Source of the DNA: Fragilariopsis cylindrus CCMP1102 | Lineage: Eukaryota; Bacillariophyta; Bacillariophyceae; Bacillariales; Bacillariaceae | NCBI GenBank assembly: GCA_900095095.1 | Contig: FMBT01000289.1 | Coordinates: 620,001-684,000 of the forward strand | DNA: 64,000 bases | Direction: 5' to 3' | In this document: one piece after another, positions 17,813 through 27,322 of the stretch | Layout of the letters: each line of letters opens with the position of its first letter | Position numbering within the stretch: the first letter of the stretch is position 1 | Translations under genes and position numbers: made by a program | The notes under the pieces: model-generated | Seen by the model: the letters and a program-made list of their open reading frames with translations, nothing else | The model's database searches: none | Told to the model about the DNA's origin: nothing

Positions 17813-20800
17813 ATGGAATCCTATCCGGGTGAACTTCTAGTGGGAGTTTTCCCTCTAGTATTTTGTGTCGACGCAACGCTTCAAAACAAGCAACTAAATA
17901 ATAATGACAACAACAACAACGAGGAGACAAAGACAAATCGAAGAAGTCAATTCGATAAATTTTTAGACGCCATTGCGGCTTCATCTTCGACAGATGATTA
18001 TGATGGTGATTCCCCCCTCATGCAAAAGGTCGAAGAAGAACAATCCGACAATGAAGACGAAATATTGTTGTCGGGAGGTGCTGCTGTCGCGAATAGTAGT
18101 CGTCGTACCGGTAATCGTTCAAAAGAAGAAGGAGGAGGAGGTGATACCGCTACATATTCTCCGGAAAAGGGAAACCATCGAGGTCGTAAATTCTCTGGTG
18201 CAAGTCTATCACCGTTTCCGCTGAAAAGGATTGGTCGTAATAATCTTCGTAACAGCAGGAACAAAAAAAATGCTAACGATGACAAGACAATAACAACAGC
18301 GAGCGGCGGTAGTGATAATTTTTCTATTACTAGTACTGCCAATATTACTACCAACATTGGTATAGATATATCACCATCCTTCGCTGAAGCTTTGCAACAG
18401 GGACAATCCTTCTTCCAACGGGCACGGATCGTTTCGACATCGACAAGGCATGGATTTCCACCCTCGAAAGACCCTACCGGTAACTCGAATCGCGTTATCG
18501 CGATCACAGGAGAAAAGGGAGGTTCAACGACGGTAGAGGTGATGCAACAACAACGACATAACCGACTACAAGCTTCTCGATTGATTGCTGCCACCCAGAA
18601 ACGACCCATCGATGGAATATTACCTAGTGGTTGGTTAGAAAAACACGCTGCTGCATTACCATCCGTTATTCTGGTCGTTACCCAAATTCATCATCAACAA
18701 CCACAGAATAGTCAACAGGACGATTTATTGTTGGAAGCTATAGAAAATCTACAATACTCGTTGGCACCGAAACGTAAAGTCGACGTGAAGGTTGTTGCGT
18801 TGGTCCAAGAGGGAGTGTCGCCGATTATTGCCGACCAATGGTCTCAGGGGATTATTGATCGACTTCCATTATTCGTCACCAACAAAGATGGTGCCGTTAC
18901 GCTTGTACATGAAAGAGAGCTCCAATTGGATGACCGATCCGCCACTGTTGGTGTTGGTAATGGCAGCGTAAATAAGAACATCGCCGCTAATGCGGCTGTG
19001 CCCCGTTTGCACAAAACAATCCAAAGAAGTAGTCTACGGTATTACAAAGATCGATCCAGAGAAGTAAAGAACAAACTTCTTCGACTAGGACCAGCACGTA
19101 GATCCCCAATTCTGCTACCTTTATCAATTCGCTATTGTTTCAAGGCGGCTATTTTTTACGAATTCCAATGGAAACAAGAAAAATCACTTAAATACATGGT
19201 CGAAGCCTATAGATTGGTCGAAACCTATTATCGATATTTGTTGCAACAACGAGAGGTCGCACAGGATGACGAGGATGGTGGGGACGAGTATGGTGAGGAC
19301 GACGAAGACGATGAACACGACGATGAACTTCTAGTGAATCCGGACATATCCGCATCACAAAACAAATATAACGAGGAGGTCTGTGGTGGCGAAGAAGGAG
19401 TCGAATTATCCTTGACTACGGCGACCACGGCATCATCTAAAGACCGTGGTGTAAGCAGCGAAGATTCCGACTCGTTCCTTTGTCATGGTGGAGGACCACC
19501 ACCCTCGGAAGATATGATCTATCAATGTAGGGCGATAGCCGATTGGTTAAATTTTAAAATTCTGCAGAGTGGTCTCGTTTCGAACACGAAAGGTGGGTTG
19601 GTAGCCGCATCGGTACAATGGCAACGCCACGCACAGGCATTTTGTTGTCCCCGTCGATCCTTCATCCGGACAACGGTCGCACCTTGGTTAGATTGGTCCT
19701 ACGTGGCACAGCAGCGGATCGTTTTTAGTCAATTATTGGAACGATATCCCGCTCGAGCACTGGGAGAGTTGGGTACGAGTGGTAAGAATCCCGCCGCCGG
19801 AGGAGGAGGAGGAGAGTTCGATGAGGTTTTGATGCGATGCTGTCCGTGGCGTACCTATGAGGCAGCGGCAGAGGCATTATTGAAGGCTGGTTATCAAATC
19901 AAGCTCGTCTCAGCGCAAGCACTATCGGCATCGGGTAAGGATAATAATGATAGAATCCGATACGTTGGGGGTATCGACCACGAAGGATTCCGTCCTTGTT
20001 TTGAAGAAGAATCGAAGAACAATCATCAGGAACGAGCTCTCAATTGCGCTTTACGAGGAATATCGCTGTACGGCAAAGAAGTGGAAAAATTCAAGAAGGC
20101 AAATAGTCTTATTTATTGGTCGCGATCGGGGGCGCGTCTTCACTATCTTGCGGGAGGGGCTCTGTTAGGGCTCAACAGGCATTTCGAGGCCACACCACAT
20201 CTTGAAAAAGCCGTGAAGCTATGTGAGGGTTGGAATTATTTAGAATCACTTATACGACGGCTTTTAGTCGAATGTTACGTGAAAGAAAACCTAGATTACG
20301 GTGAGATAGGATCTGTCGACGAAAGTAGCCGTCAGGCACGGACGTCCTTTCTACTAGATTCATACTTCAATGCCAAATTACGATATAATGATATGATACG
20401 TGCTGTAGAAAAGATTAAAGGATTAAATCGTTTGAGTGGTGACGAATGCATCCAGTGGAATCGTGATTGCATAAACGAGACGGATCCAACCCTGCCCTTT
20501 TCGTTTACTGTTACATTTCCAAATTATACCCATGCGACGGCCGGGAATAAAGTTGAGGCAAGCGTCTGGCTCAGATCTAACATGGACTATACCGTTAATG
20601 TAAATCGTTTGTCCATACTAAGCTTTTTCGGACCACTTTCAATCCCATCCTTAGATTTGTCGAGCGCAAAACATGGATTGACTTTTCAACCCAACGAAAC
20701 GGTTGAGCTCAACACTGAACTTACTGTCCCGGTAGATTTAAATCAAAACGGCATCGATGGGAAAACTGGAAATTACTCAGACGTTAAGAATGCGAGACCA

Positions 20801-22675
20801 CGAACTAGTGGAATCACTGCTGCAGCCGGTACCCGATTTGCTCTCGAAAACGAATATGTGTCTAAGTCAGGAGCTAGGTCGTGGAGTCTCCGATGCCTCG
20901 GAGGAAAGCCATTGCGTTGTGAAGGAATTAATATGGTATTCCATCCCGTGAATACAATAACTGATACAAGTGCTACTAGTGACGAAAATAAGAATAGAAT
21001 CGAATTAACCATAAAAGTGAAGGAACGCAAAATGCAAGCAAACACAAAACGAACAACCTTTGAAGAAAGTAACTATATATCATCAGCCTGGAAGCGACCC
21101 CTTAGCTTGCCAATGAGTCGAGGACCTCGATATCTTCGTTTGTTACCACCCAGTGCTAATATGATAGTGACAAACTTTACCAAAGAAATGACGAACGGTA
21201 CAGTATTGGAAGGCACCATCAATCGAATCGTTTTAAAATTAAAAGCAGCCGAAAATGAAACATGTGCCAACGTCATGATCCGGGTTAATTGTTCTAGTGT
21301 ACTTACCACAAACGATGGTAAAACAAAACGTATTTCAGTGAAAGATGACGATGTCAGTACTGAGAACGAGGACGTGGAGGATAAGAAGAACCCCCGCGTT
21401 CGTACTCCTGTCCTAGTAAAGCAAGATGCTTCTTCCAGGACTCTTGGAACAGATTTCGGGTACATACTTCCAGATGGATGGGCTCTTGATGGCGATGGTC
21501 AGGATGGGAACGACGAATATACCATGGTAGTGCCAATGCTTAAAGCTGGAGCGACTACGTACGCTTATTTTGATTTATACCGACCGACTTCTGAACCGAT
21601 CAGAATCGAAGGAAGGGAGGAGGATATTACTAAAGAAATGATCGAATCAGACAATTACAACTGCCAAACGAAAGTAAATCTTTCCATCCGCTATGATCCA
21701 AAAAAAATAGGAGATGATACAGCACCAGAGATTAACGATCATGTATTACTTGACCATAATGCAACTGTCATATGGAGTTCGCCAATTTCTATCGCATTCT
21801 CTTCTAATTCACGGGACGCGTACCCTTCCGGAAATAGACATCCTTCGAATAGTGTTGCAATGAAAACACCATACGATACACCCGAGAAAGAATTGATATT
21901 AATCGACAACGAACAGATGTTGACAAAAGGTGTAATAGAGGCAGCTGCTTCTCTTGATGGGCTAAATGTCGAAATTGATCGAGTGAGATTCACTGATAAC
22001 AAGAGCGAGAATCCACACTGCGGGTTCAAATTAACAAGTGGCCACGGTGACGATGGTACGCTTTATAAAGGAGAAACTAACAATCCATGCCGAATACTAA
22101 GCATTGGCTCTAAGATATCTTTCGCCTGGATGGCAGAGGTGAATATGGAGGATGCATATCGCGAGGAACGTTTGGCTGCTTCCCTAGGTACAATTTCGGT
22201 AAACTGGCAGCCATCATCTATGGAGCTTCCAGAAGAGGTGAAAGTTATGAGAGAAGATGATTTGGTGGGAACCCATGGTCCTCTCAAGCTTCATACACCT
22301 TCTACCTGCCACTTTAGGGGACCACTTTGTTATATTGAGAGTGCACCATTTGAGTCCAAATCAGAACGACTGCCAGACTCGATCCAAGTTGCGGTTCCCT
22401 TTGAAGTAACGTATACTATCAAAAACACGACGCCTCTCGATCAGGATGTTGAGATGTTGCTAGAGGATGAATCGAATGAATCATTTTTGATCAGCGGTGT
22501 TGTCAACAAAAGAACATCACTCGGCCCTTACGAATCGCACTTATTCTCCTATACAGCCATACCGATGAAAGTCTGTGAAGTTGACTTACCAGCTATTTCG
22601 ATCTCTAGCAAAAGGTACAAGGCTTGGATTGTTAATGAAGCGTCGGAGAGACGGTCGATTTACGTGCTTCCGTAG
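17813..22675 (+). CDS. TRAPPC11: TRAPP complex subunit 11 (Foie gras / Gryzun domains)
   Basis: The protein has 1620 residues in a single open frame from an ATG at 17813. The N-terminal YPGELLVGVFPLVFCVDAT aligns by eye with the start of TRAPPC11. GILPSGWLEKHAAALPSVILVVTQI (~residues 264-290) matches its conserved G-I-L-K-x-G-W-x-x-K-H segment. The Foie-gras region follows from ~residue 400 (FKAAIFYEFQWKQEKSLKYMVEAYRLVE; HFEATPHLEKAVKLCEGWNYLESLIRRLLVECY). The C-terminus (VPFEVTYTIKNTTPLDQDVEML ... YTAIPMKVCEVDLPAISI) matches the Gryzun domain. TRAPPC11 belongs to the TRAPP III-type tethering complex acting in ER-to-Golgi and autophagy traffic. It is longer than the ~1130-residue human protein because of Ser/Asn/Asp-rich insertions near residues 25-175 and an acidic one near 490. 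No intron is needed. Confidence 0.9.
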   Translation: MESYPGELLVGVFPLVFCVDATLQNKQLNNNDNNNNEETKTNRRSQFDKFLDAIAASSSTDDYDGDSPLMQKVEEEQSDNEDEILLSGGAAVANSSRRTGNRSKEEGGGGDTATYSPEKGNHRGRKFSGASLSPFPLKRIGRNNLRNSRNKKNANDDKTITTASGGSDNFSITSTANITTNIGIDISPSFAEALQQGQSFFQRARIVSTSTRHGFPPSKDPTGNSNRVIAITGEKGGSTTVEVMQQQRHNRLQASRLIAATQKRPIDGILPSGWLEKHAAALPSVILVVTQIHHQQPQNSQQDDLLLEAIENLQYSLAPKRKVDVKVVALVQEGVSPIIADQWSQGIIDRLPLFVTNKDGAVTLVHERELQLDDRSATVGVGNGSVNKNIAANAAVPRLHKTIQRSSLRYYKDRSREVKNKLLRLGPARRSPILLPLSIRYCFKAAIFYEFQWKQEKSLKYMVEAYRLVETYYRYLLQQREVAQDDEDGGDEYGEDDEDDEHDDELLVNPDISASQNKYNEEVCGGEEGVELSLTTATTASSKDRGVSSEDSDSFLCHGGGPPPSEDMIYQCRAIADWLNFKILQSGLVSNTKGGLVAASVQWQRHAQAFCCPRRSFIRTTVAPWLDWSYVAQQRIVFSQLLERYPARALGELGTSGKNPAAGGGGGEFDEVLMRCCPWRTYEAAAEALLKAGYQIKLVSAQALSASGKDNNDRIRYVGGIDHEGFRPCFEEESKNNHQERALNCALRGISLYGKEVEKFKKANSLIYWSRSGARLHYLAGGALLGLNRHFEATPHLEKAVKLCEGWNYLESLIRRLLVECYVKENLDYGEIGSVDESSRQARTSFLLDSYFNAKLRYNDMIRAVEKIKGLNRLSGDECIQWNRDCINETDPTLPFSFTVTFPNYTHATAGNKVEASVWLRSNMDYTVNVNRLSILSFFGPLSIPSLDLSSAKHGLTFQPNETVELNTELTVPVDLNQNGIDGKTGNYSDVKNARPRTSGITAAAGTRFALENEYVSKSGARSWSLRCLGGKPLRCEGINMVFHPVNTITDTSATSDENKNRIELTIKVKERKMQANTKRTTFEESNYISSAWKRPLSLPMSRGPRYLRLLPPSANMIVTNFTKEMTNGTVLEGTINRIVLKLKAAENETCANVMIRVNCSSVLTTNDGKTKRISVKDDDVSTENEDVEDKKNPRVRTPVLVKQDASSRTLGTDFGYILPDGWALDGDGQDGNDEYTMVVPMLKAGATTYAYFDLYRPTSEPIRIEGREEDITKEMIESDNYNCQTKVNLSIRYDPKKIGDDTAPEINDHVLLDHNATVIWSSPISIAFSSNSRDAYPSGNRHPSNSVAMKTPYDTPEKELILIDNEQMLTKGVIEAAASLDGLNVEIDRVRFTDNKSENPHCGFKLTSGHGDDGTLYKGETNNPCRILSIGSKISFAWMAEVNMEDAYREERLAASLGTISVNWQPSSMELPEEVKVMREDDLVGTHGPLKLHTPSTCHFRGPLCYIESAPFESKSERLPDSIQVAVPFEVTYTIKNTTPLDQDVEMLLEDESNESFLISGVVNKRTSLGPYESHLFSYTAIPMKVCEVDLPAISISSKRYKAWIVNEASERRSIYVLP

Positions 22676-23007
22676 AATCATTTAATTATTCCTAGAATGC
22701 AAGTTGTGTATTTGTATTTATCTAAAATAGATCACAATTGTTGTCTTCACTTAATTTCTAAATGATTTTTAAACTCGTTATATAGCTAACTAGCATATGA
22801 TATTGAATGTATATAATTTATTACCCCTGGTATCTTCCACAATAGATTTAGTAGGAATTTTCAAAAAGTAGTAAATCATTTTGGAAAATACAAAATTATA
22901 TTTTGAACGGCTCATTATTATTATTTTTTATTTTCGAATACATCTCAAACATAACTAACTTTGTGTATTTATAGTCTACATGTCATATTAAACATACATG
23001 CATTTTT
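22676..23007. other. Convergent spacer, nothing recognised
   Basis: A short AT-rich spacer between the 3' ends of TRAPPC11 and the CinA-C gene. Confidence 0.5.
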
Positions 23008-23631
23008 TTATCGAGGTTTTTGTTGTAAATGATTCATTAAATCTAAGGCAGCATTGGTAAAGTACATCATGTTTTCGGATCGAGATCGAGATGAAGAAGG
23101 ATTCAATTTAATAACACCAGTTGTTAATTCACACGGTCCAGCAACAGCAACAAACCCCATCCCAGGTGGCATCATTGACTTGGGATGTGAATCAGGACCA
23201 CAAATACCTGATTCACCAATCCCCCATGTTGTATTCAAATTATACTTCGCTGCGTACGCAATTTCTAAAGCATGTTCCATACTACCTGTCACACTTTGCT
23301 CGACACCATTCTCGTATAAGATTCCCCATTTTGCTGCTACTGCCTGCGCTTCTTCGATACCTTTCTTATCAGCATCTCTGTTAATACCATACGCTAGACG
23401 AATACCACCACCTTTGAAACATCGACTTCCACACGGTGATGACCATAACGCAGCTGAAATCAATCCACCAGATGAAGTTTCCGCTGTTCCAACTGTTTCA
23501 TTTTTTGAAAGCAATTCTTTCATTATCATGTCCGCTTTTTCTTCTAAATTACTAAAATTTAATGCAGCAGTTGCGTTGTTGCTACTGCTGCTGCCGAATG
23601 GCCGTCGACAATAGCGCGATATCATCCTCAT
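23008..23631 (-). CDS. CinA C-terminal domain protein (nicotinamide-nucleotide amidase-like)
   Basis: The protein has 207 residues from an ATG at 23631. The first ~30 residues, Arg/Ser-rich (MRMISRYCRRPFGSSSS), look like a mitochondrial presequence. The rest is one CinA/PncC domain: L-L-S-K-x-E-T-V-G-T-A-E-T-S-S-G-G-L-I-S (bacterial form A-E-S-C-T-G-G-L), W-S-S-P-C-G-S-R-C-F-K-G-G, then GIGESGICGPDS in place of the usual V-T-G-I-A-G-P, and GFVAVAGP. Bacterial PncC deamidates NMN to nicotinate mononucleotide in NAD recycling. The catalytic Ser/Thr region reads T-S-S-G-G here rather than S-C-T-G-G, so activity needs proof. The gene is short, intronless and bacterial-like in family distribution, so organelle or horizontal ancestry is plausible. 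A long open frame on the opposite strand is a shadow of its codon use. Confidence 0.85.
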   Translation of the reverse strand: MRMISRYCRRPFGSSSSNNATAALNFSNLEEKADMIMKELLSKNETVGTAETSSGGLISAALWSSPCGSRCFKGGGIRLAYGINRDADKKGIEEAQAVAAKWGILYENGVEQSVTGSMEHALEIAYAAKYNLNTTWGIGESGICGPDSHPKSMMPPGMGFVAVAGPCELTTGVIKLNPSSSRSRSENMMYFTNAALDLMNHLQQKPR

Positions 23632-23898
23632 CTTTTGTTTCTACTGTCATGAATGTTCTGTGTAATATTCATTTTATCTACTGTATTCAATATATTAACT
23701 ACTAGCTAGTGAATTTAAGCGACAAATCACCATCAAAAATTGCGCGAAAGAATGAACGAATTTGAGAATGGTGCTCCCTCCGCGTCATCGGCGACGTCAA
23801 TTTTCGATGACATAAAGAAACAAACCCATCACAACAATTAATTTTTTTTGTAACTTTCAATTTGCTCATTACTTTGCACGACATAAGTTTTGGACAAG

Positions 23899-25050
23899 AT
23901 GAGAAACGTATACGAAATGACAGCAATAAAGCATCCTTTGAGAAAGAACAGGGTCGCTGTCTCATCGACGACGGCGACGACGATCATTTTAATGACAGCC
24001 CTCCTAGCAGTTGTAGTAGTATTGCCTAGACCGAATCATGCATTTATTACCCCCAACCAATCAACAACACAACATTCGTTGGTTACTATTGAAACGAGAA
24101 GGATTGAGAGTAGCAGGATTCCATTCGAAATCCGTGGCCAAGCCAGTCGTTTGCACGCTGGCAAAAAGGGGTCTGGCAAGAAGGGCAAAAACAAAGTCGA
24201 TGCTGGCAAGGGATTTGGCAATAACGACAAAAACAAAATAGATGTTGAAGTCGAAGTCGACGAGAAGATCGAAATAAACAATGCTAGTGAAGACATCATA
24301 ACAATCAACAATAACCAGGAGAAAACGAGCTTTGGTGACCCACTACGAGAAGCTAATGGCATTCGAGCATCAATTCATCCGACGGCTATCAACGCTATTG
24401 CCGAATCACTCAAAGCTCGTGCTGTTCAAATTATTAAGAAGAAAAGCAACAGCAACAACGATGATGATGATGATGATGTCGATGATGATGAAAAGGATTA
24501 TTTTCGTGTTACAGATACAGTTGGTCCATTACAGGTGATGGTAACAGCAGGACAATTTGCATCAAATGCAATCCAAAAACGACAGGAGGCAAGCGTCGAT
24601 ACAAATGATGGAATGAAAATGAACAATCGTGAAGAAGAATGTGTTGCGGGTAGAGTTATGGGTGTTATTATGAGATTAGATGATTTAGAAAATGAATTAG
24701 TAGAAAGAACAATGGATGTTGATTGGGTAGCAAAATATGATGATTGGTCTAGTTTTGGTGTATTAGAAGATGAATCTAAATTAATACTGAAAAACGAAAG
24801 CGAAAACGGTAAGAGTGAAGACGACAACGACAAGGATGTGATGATGAAGAAGGTACATGAAAAAATTATAGATGATCCACTGTTCTGTATGAATCGAGCA
24901 GAATGTTTACTTGCAATTTTTATACAAGAAGTAGAATTTCCACAATTTCAAAAATTAAATGAAACTGCTCCAGATGAAAGTAAGATTGATTTTTTAGATA
25001 CCGATCGACTTCAGGTTGTTATTCCATCATCATCAATAAGTGAAGAATAA
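23899..25050 (+). CDS. Plastid-type hypothetical protein with bipartite presequence
   Basis: The protein has 383 residues from the first ATG at 23899; the open frame reaches a TTG three codons earlier, which I did not use. A basic start and a hydrophobic core (TIILMTALLAVVVVLP) end in N-H-A-F-I-T-P, close to the diatom A-S-A-F-A-P plastid motif in which a Phe follows the signal-peptide cleavage point. This suggests import into the plastid. A Gly/Lys-rich linker (KKGSGKKGKNK) and an acidic stretch follow. From ~residue 150 the protein is mostly helical with conserved-looking motifs (GDPLREANGIRASIHPTAINAIAESLKARA; DTVGPLQVMVTAGQFASNAIQKRQE; ECVAGRVMGVIMRLDDLENEL; DWVAKYDDWSSFGVLED; MNRAECLLAIFIQEVEFPQ). 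I do not recognise the family, but it does not look random. Confidence 0.72.
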   Translation: MRNVYEMTAIKHPLRKNRVAVSSTTATTIILMTALLAVVVVLPRPNHAFITPNQSTTQHSLVTIETRRIESSRIPFEIRGQASRLHAGKKGSGKKGKNKVDAGKGFGNNDKNKIDVEVEVDEKIEINNASEDIITINNNQEKTSFGDPLREANGIRASIHPTAINAIAESLKARAVQIIKKKSNSNNDDDDDDVDDDEKDYFRVTDTVGPLQVMVTAGQFASNAIQKRQEASVDTNDGMKMNNREEECVAGRVMGVIMRLDDLENELVERTMDVDWVAKYDDWSSFGVLEDESKLILKNESENGKSEDDNDKDVMMKKVHEKIIDDPLFCMNRAECLLAIFIQEVEFPQFQKLNETAPDESKIDFLDTDRLQVVIPSSSISEE

Positions 25051-25384
25051 TCATCAAAATAGAAATAAATGAGAAGATACTGTACATTTTGATAGTTAGT
25101 TAGCTTTTTATCGCTTGGCAAAGCTGTATCTACTAGTTTTAATTTAGCAGTATACAACTAGCAACAAGAATATTGTTTGTATTCATATTCCTTGATTGTG
25201 TTAAGTAGTAGAGTCAAGTGTTCTCCTCGTCTTGTCCCTAGTCACGATCTTTCCTGATATTGGTGTATTATTGGCTTACCAGCCATTCTGAATCGCTGTC
25301 ATTTCTAATTTGTGCTGGAACAATATCATCACAAAGTCTTCTTCCATTTGTATATTCTAGTTTTTTTACTTCTGTATCACTTTT
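25051..25384. other. Convergent spacer, nothing recognised
   Basis: A short spacer between convergent genes at 23899(+) and 25385(-). Nothing recognised. Confidence 0.5.
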
Positions 25385-26125
25385 TCACAATCGGCTTTCG
25401 GGAGGAGCATCGAATTTCCCGAATGTAAGAGCCCGGTATGCGTCACAGTATAATTCAATTTTTATTTGTTGAAACGACCGAGGATTGAAGTTTTGAAGTT
25501 TAAGATTCTTTGGCAATCCTGCGACTGCTAATAATTCACCACGGTGTACTAATTCTTCGATTGGACATTCTTCATCAATCAAACCTGCTTTGATGGCATC
25601 GACACTATCGTACCTTTTCCCTGTCAAGACACCCTCCCTAATGATTTTAGGATCTGTTACTTTTGCTTTTGTTAGTTCTGAAAATCCCTTCGCTAATCGC
25701 ATTCCAAGATTTATTTCTGGCCAACATATATAACCACGATTTGACCTCATAATACGAAAATCACATGCTAACGCTAAGAACAATCCAGCACCAAATCCAT
25801 GTCCATTAATAACTGCAACTGTTCGACAATCCATTACTAACAATCGAGCAAGGACCTTCCAAAATCGTTCAATCAACACTCCCTTTTCAACTTCATTGGA
25901 TCGTTGTAAGAAATTTAAATCTAATCCATTCGAAAAGAATTTACCATCCCCTGTAAGAATAAGTGACTTTGGATGAGCAACTTTCTCGAACTTTTCAATG
26001 GCATTCCTTAACATATCAACGAATTCTGGATTGACAACGTTCTGTCCACGTTTCATTTGTATCGTATAAATACCGCTTCCATTTGCTGTCAACGAAATAC
26101 CCTTTTCATCTTGAAGTACATTCAT
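25385..26125 (-). CDS. Peroxisomal enoyl-CoA hydratase/isomerase family protein
   Basis: The protein has 246 residues from an ATG at 26125. It is a single crotonase fold: IYTIQMKRGQNVVNPEFVDML, then LILTGDGKFFSNGLDLNFL (first oxyanion-hole segment), then VAVINGHGFGAGLFLALACDFRIM (second oxyanion-hole segment with G-H-G-F-G-A-G), then GYICWPEINLGM. G-x-G-K-F-x-S-N-G-L-D-L is typical of the plant/fungal delta3-delta2-enoyl-CoA isomerase group, which lets unsaturated fatty acids enter beta-oxidation. The last three residues are Ser-Arg-Leu, a canonical type 1 peroxisomal targeting signal, so import into peroxisomes is expected. The two Glu typical of active hydratases are not both present at the usual positions, which also favours isomerase over hydratase. 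The exact substrate remains inference. Confidence 0.88.
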   Translation of the reverse strand: MNVLQDEKGISLTANGSGIYTIQMKRGQNVVNPEFVDMLRNAIEKFEKVAHPKSLILTGDGKFFSNGLDLNFLQRSNEVEKGVLIERFWKVLARLLVMDCRTVAVINGHGFGAGLFLALACDFRIMRSNRGYICWPEINLGMRLAKGFSELTKAKVTDPKIIREGVLTGKRYDSVDAIKAGLIDEECPIEELVHRGELLAVAGLPKNLKLQNFNPRSFQQIKIELYCDAYRALTFGKFDAPPESRL

Positions 26126-26698
26126 TTTGTCTTCTATTTTTAATGTCGTCGTCGTCGTTGTTGAGCAAATATGTACAATTTTTTATTCCTTGGTCACTTC
26201 CCTTTCTATTGTATAGTTGTTCTGTAACAGGTTTCTCGAATGGAGCACAATTTCAAACTGGCTATCGGGGTATATGATACAAAAAAAATACTAACAACGT
26301 TCAGAAGAACGAAGTTTATGTAGAAGAATTAGTTACGGTACGTGAAGCAAAGAAAGTATAAGAGATCATCTACAGGTCAAGAACCATTGTCGATGCATGT
26401 CTTCTGTTGTGTTGGGTGTTTTCGTGTTTCTTCTGTTTTGTCAAGAAAAAAGTGTAGACGGTCAGACCGACGTGTATCTGGATCCAATTTAAAAGATACT
26501 TTTAGTTACATATTTCAGATATTTACAGTATTCATTGTATAATGATCTCCTTTATCAAATAAACAGCATTGATGTATTCGTTCAAGAAAGTTTCTTCAGC
26601 AACATTCATTATTCATTCACATTTATGGCATCAGAGCGATCGATCCAAGAAAGAGAACAGGTACCGTCGTAGCCATTCAAAAGTGAAAAAAAAGAGGA
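26126..26698. other. Spacer, nothing recognised
   Basis: This region lies upstream of the isomerase gene (-). Short ORFs only; presumably contains its promoter. Confidence 0.45.
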
Positions 26699-27214
26699 AT
26701 GAATTCAACGAATAATAATTCATCTGCCAGTAATAAGAACAACGACGATAACATGGATGACGACGAAGAATCACCAGTATTAGCAGCATCGTCAGTAGTG
26801 GAGGGAATTTAACGATTTTATTTATTTATCCCGTGAAGAAAAATTGATACAAACAATTCAAGAAAATGTTGGATGATTTAATTGTAACTCTCCGGGTGCA
26901 AAGAGTAAATGACTCTCCGGGTGCAGACCCAAATGGTAAATGAGGAGGGTGCAATTCGGCTACTTTCAACTGCACGTTTCATATCGTCAGATTTTACCTT
27001 GCATAACGTTGAAGCTGTAATATACGATAAGGTTGACAATTATTGTAGAGATTCAATAAATAATCTATACCCACAAGATGGATCATTTGGTTCTATATCC
27101 GAAGATGCAAAGGAAAAATCTATATCACATACTATCAATTTCATTGAGCGTATCCATGAGAAAGTCAAAGGGATACGTATAAGAAGTATGACGTGTGAAA
27201 GATGCTTAACTTGA
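26699..27214 (+). pseudogene. Possible decayed or mis-read small gene
   Basis: An ATG at 26699 opens an acidic Asn/Asp-rich start (DDNMDDDEESPVLAASS) that stops at 26810-26812. One base out of frame, coding-like text continues immediately (EFNDFIYLSREEKLIQTIQENVG). An ORF then starts at 26909 and runs to 27214 (101 residues: EEGAIRLLSTARFISSDFTL, AVIYDKVDNYCRDSINNLYPQ, HTINFIERIHEKVKGI). The pieces all read like one small, helical, acidic-headed protein. A 14-base direct repeat (ACTCTCCGGGTGCA) lies at their junction, near 26887 and 26912. I cannot name the family. Either this is a host pseudogene, or it is a real gene with a sequencing error or a tiny intron. Confidence 0.4.
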
Positions 27215-27322
27215 ATTAGTAACAACGACGAGGTCCAAACCAAATTAAAGAATGCTAACGGTGGTGCTGATATTAGTTTCCTTGTTGGCTAAATCAGTAC
27301 TGTATAATATACAATATCGTAA

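Noticed and set aside
23054-23614. 186-codon open frame opposite the CinA-C gene
   Set aside because: It mirrors the CinA-C codons, has no domain of its own, and the minus-strand product matches a known family throughout.
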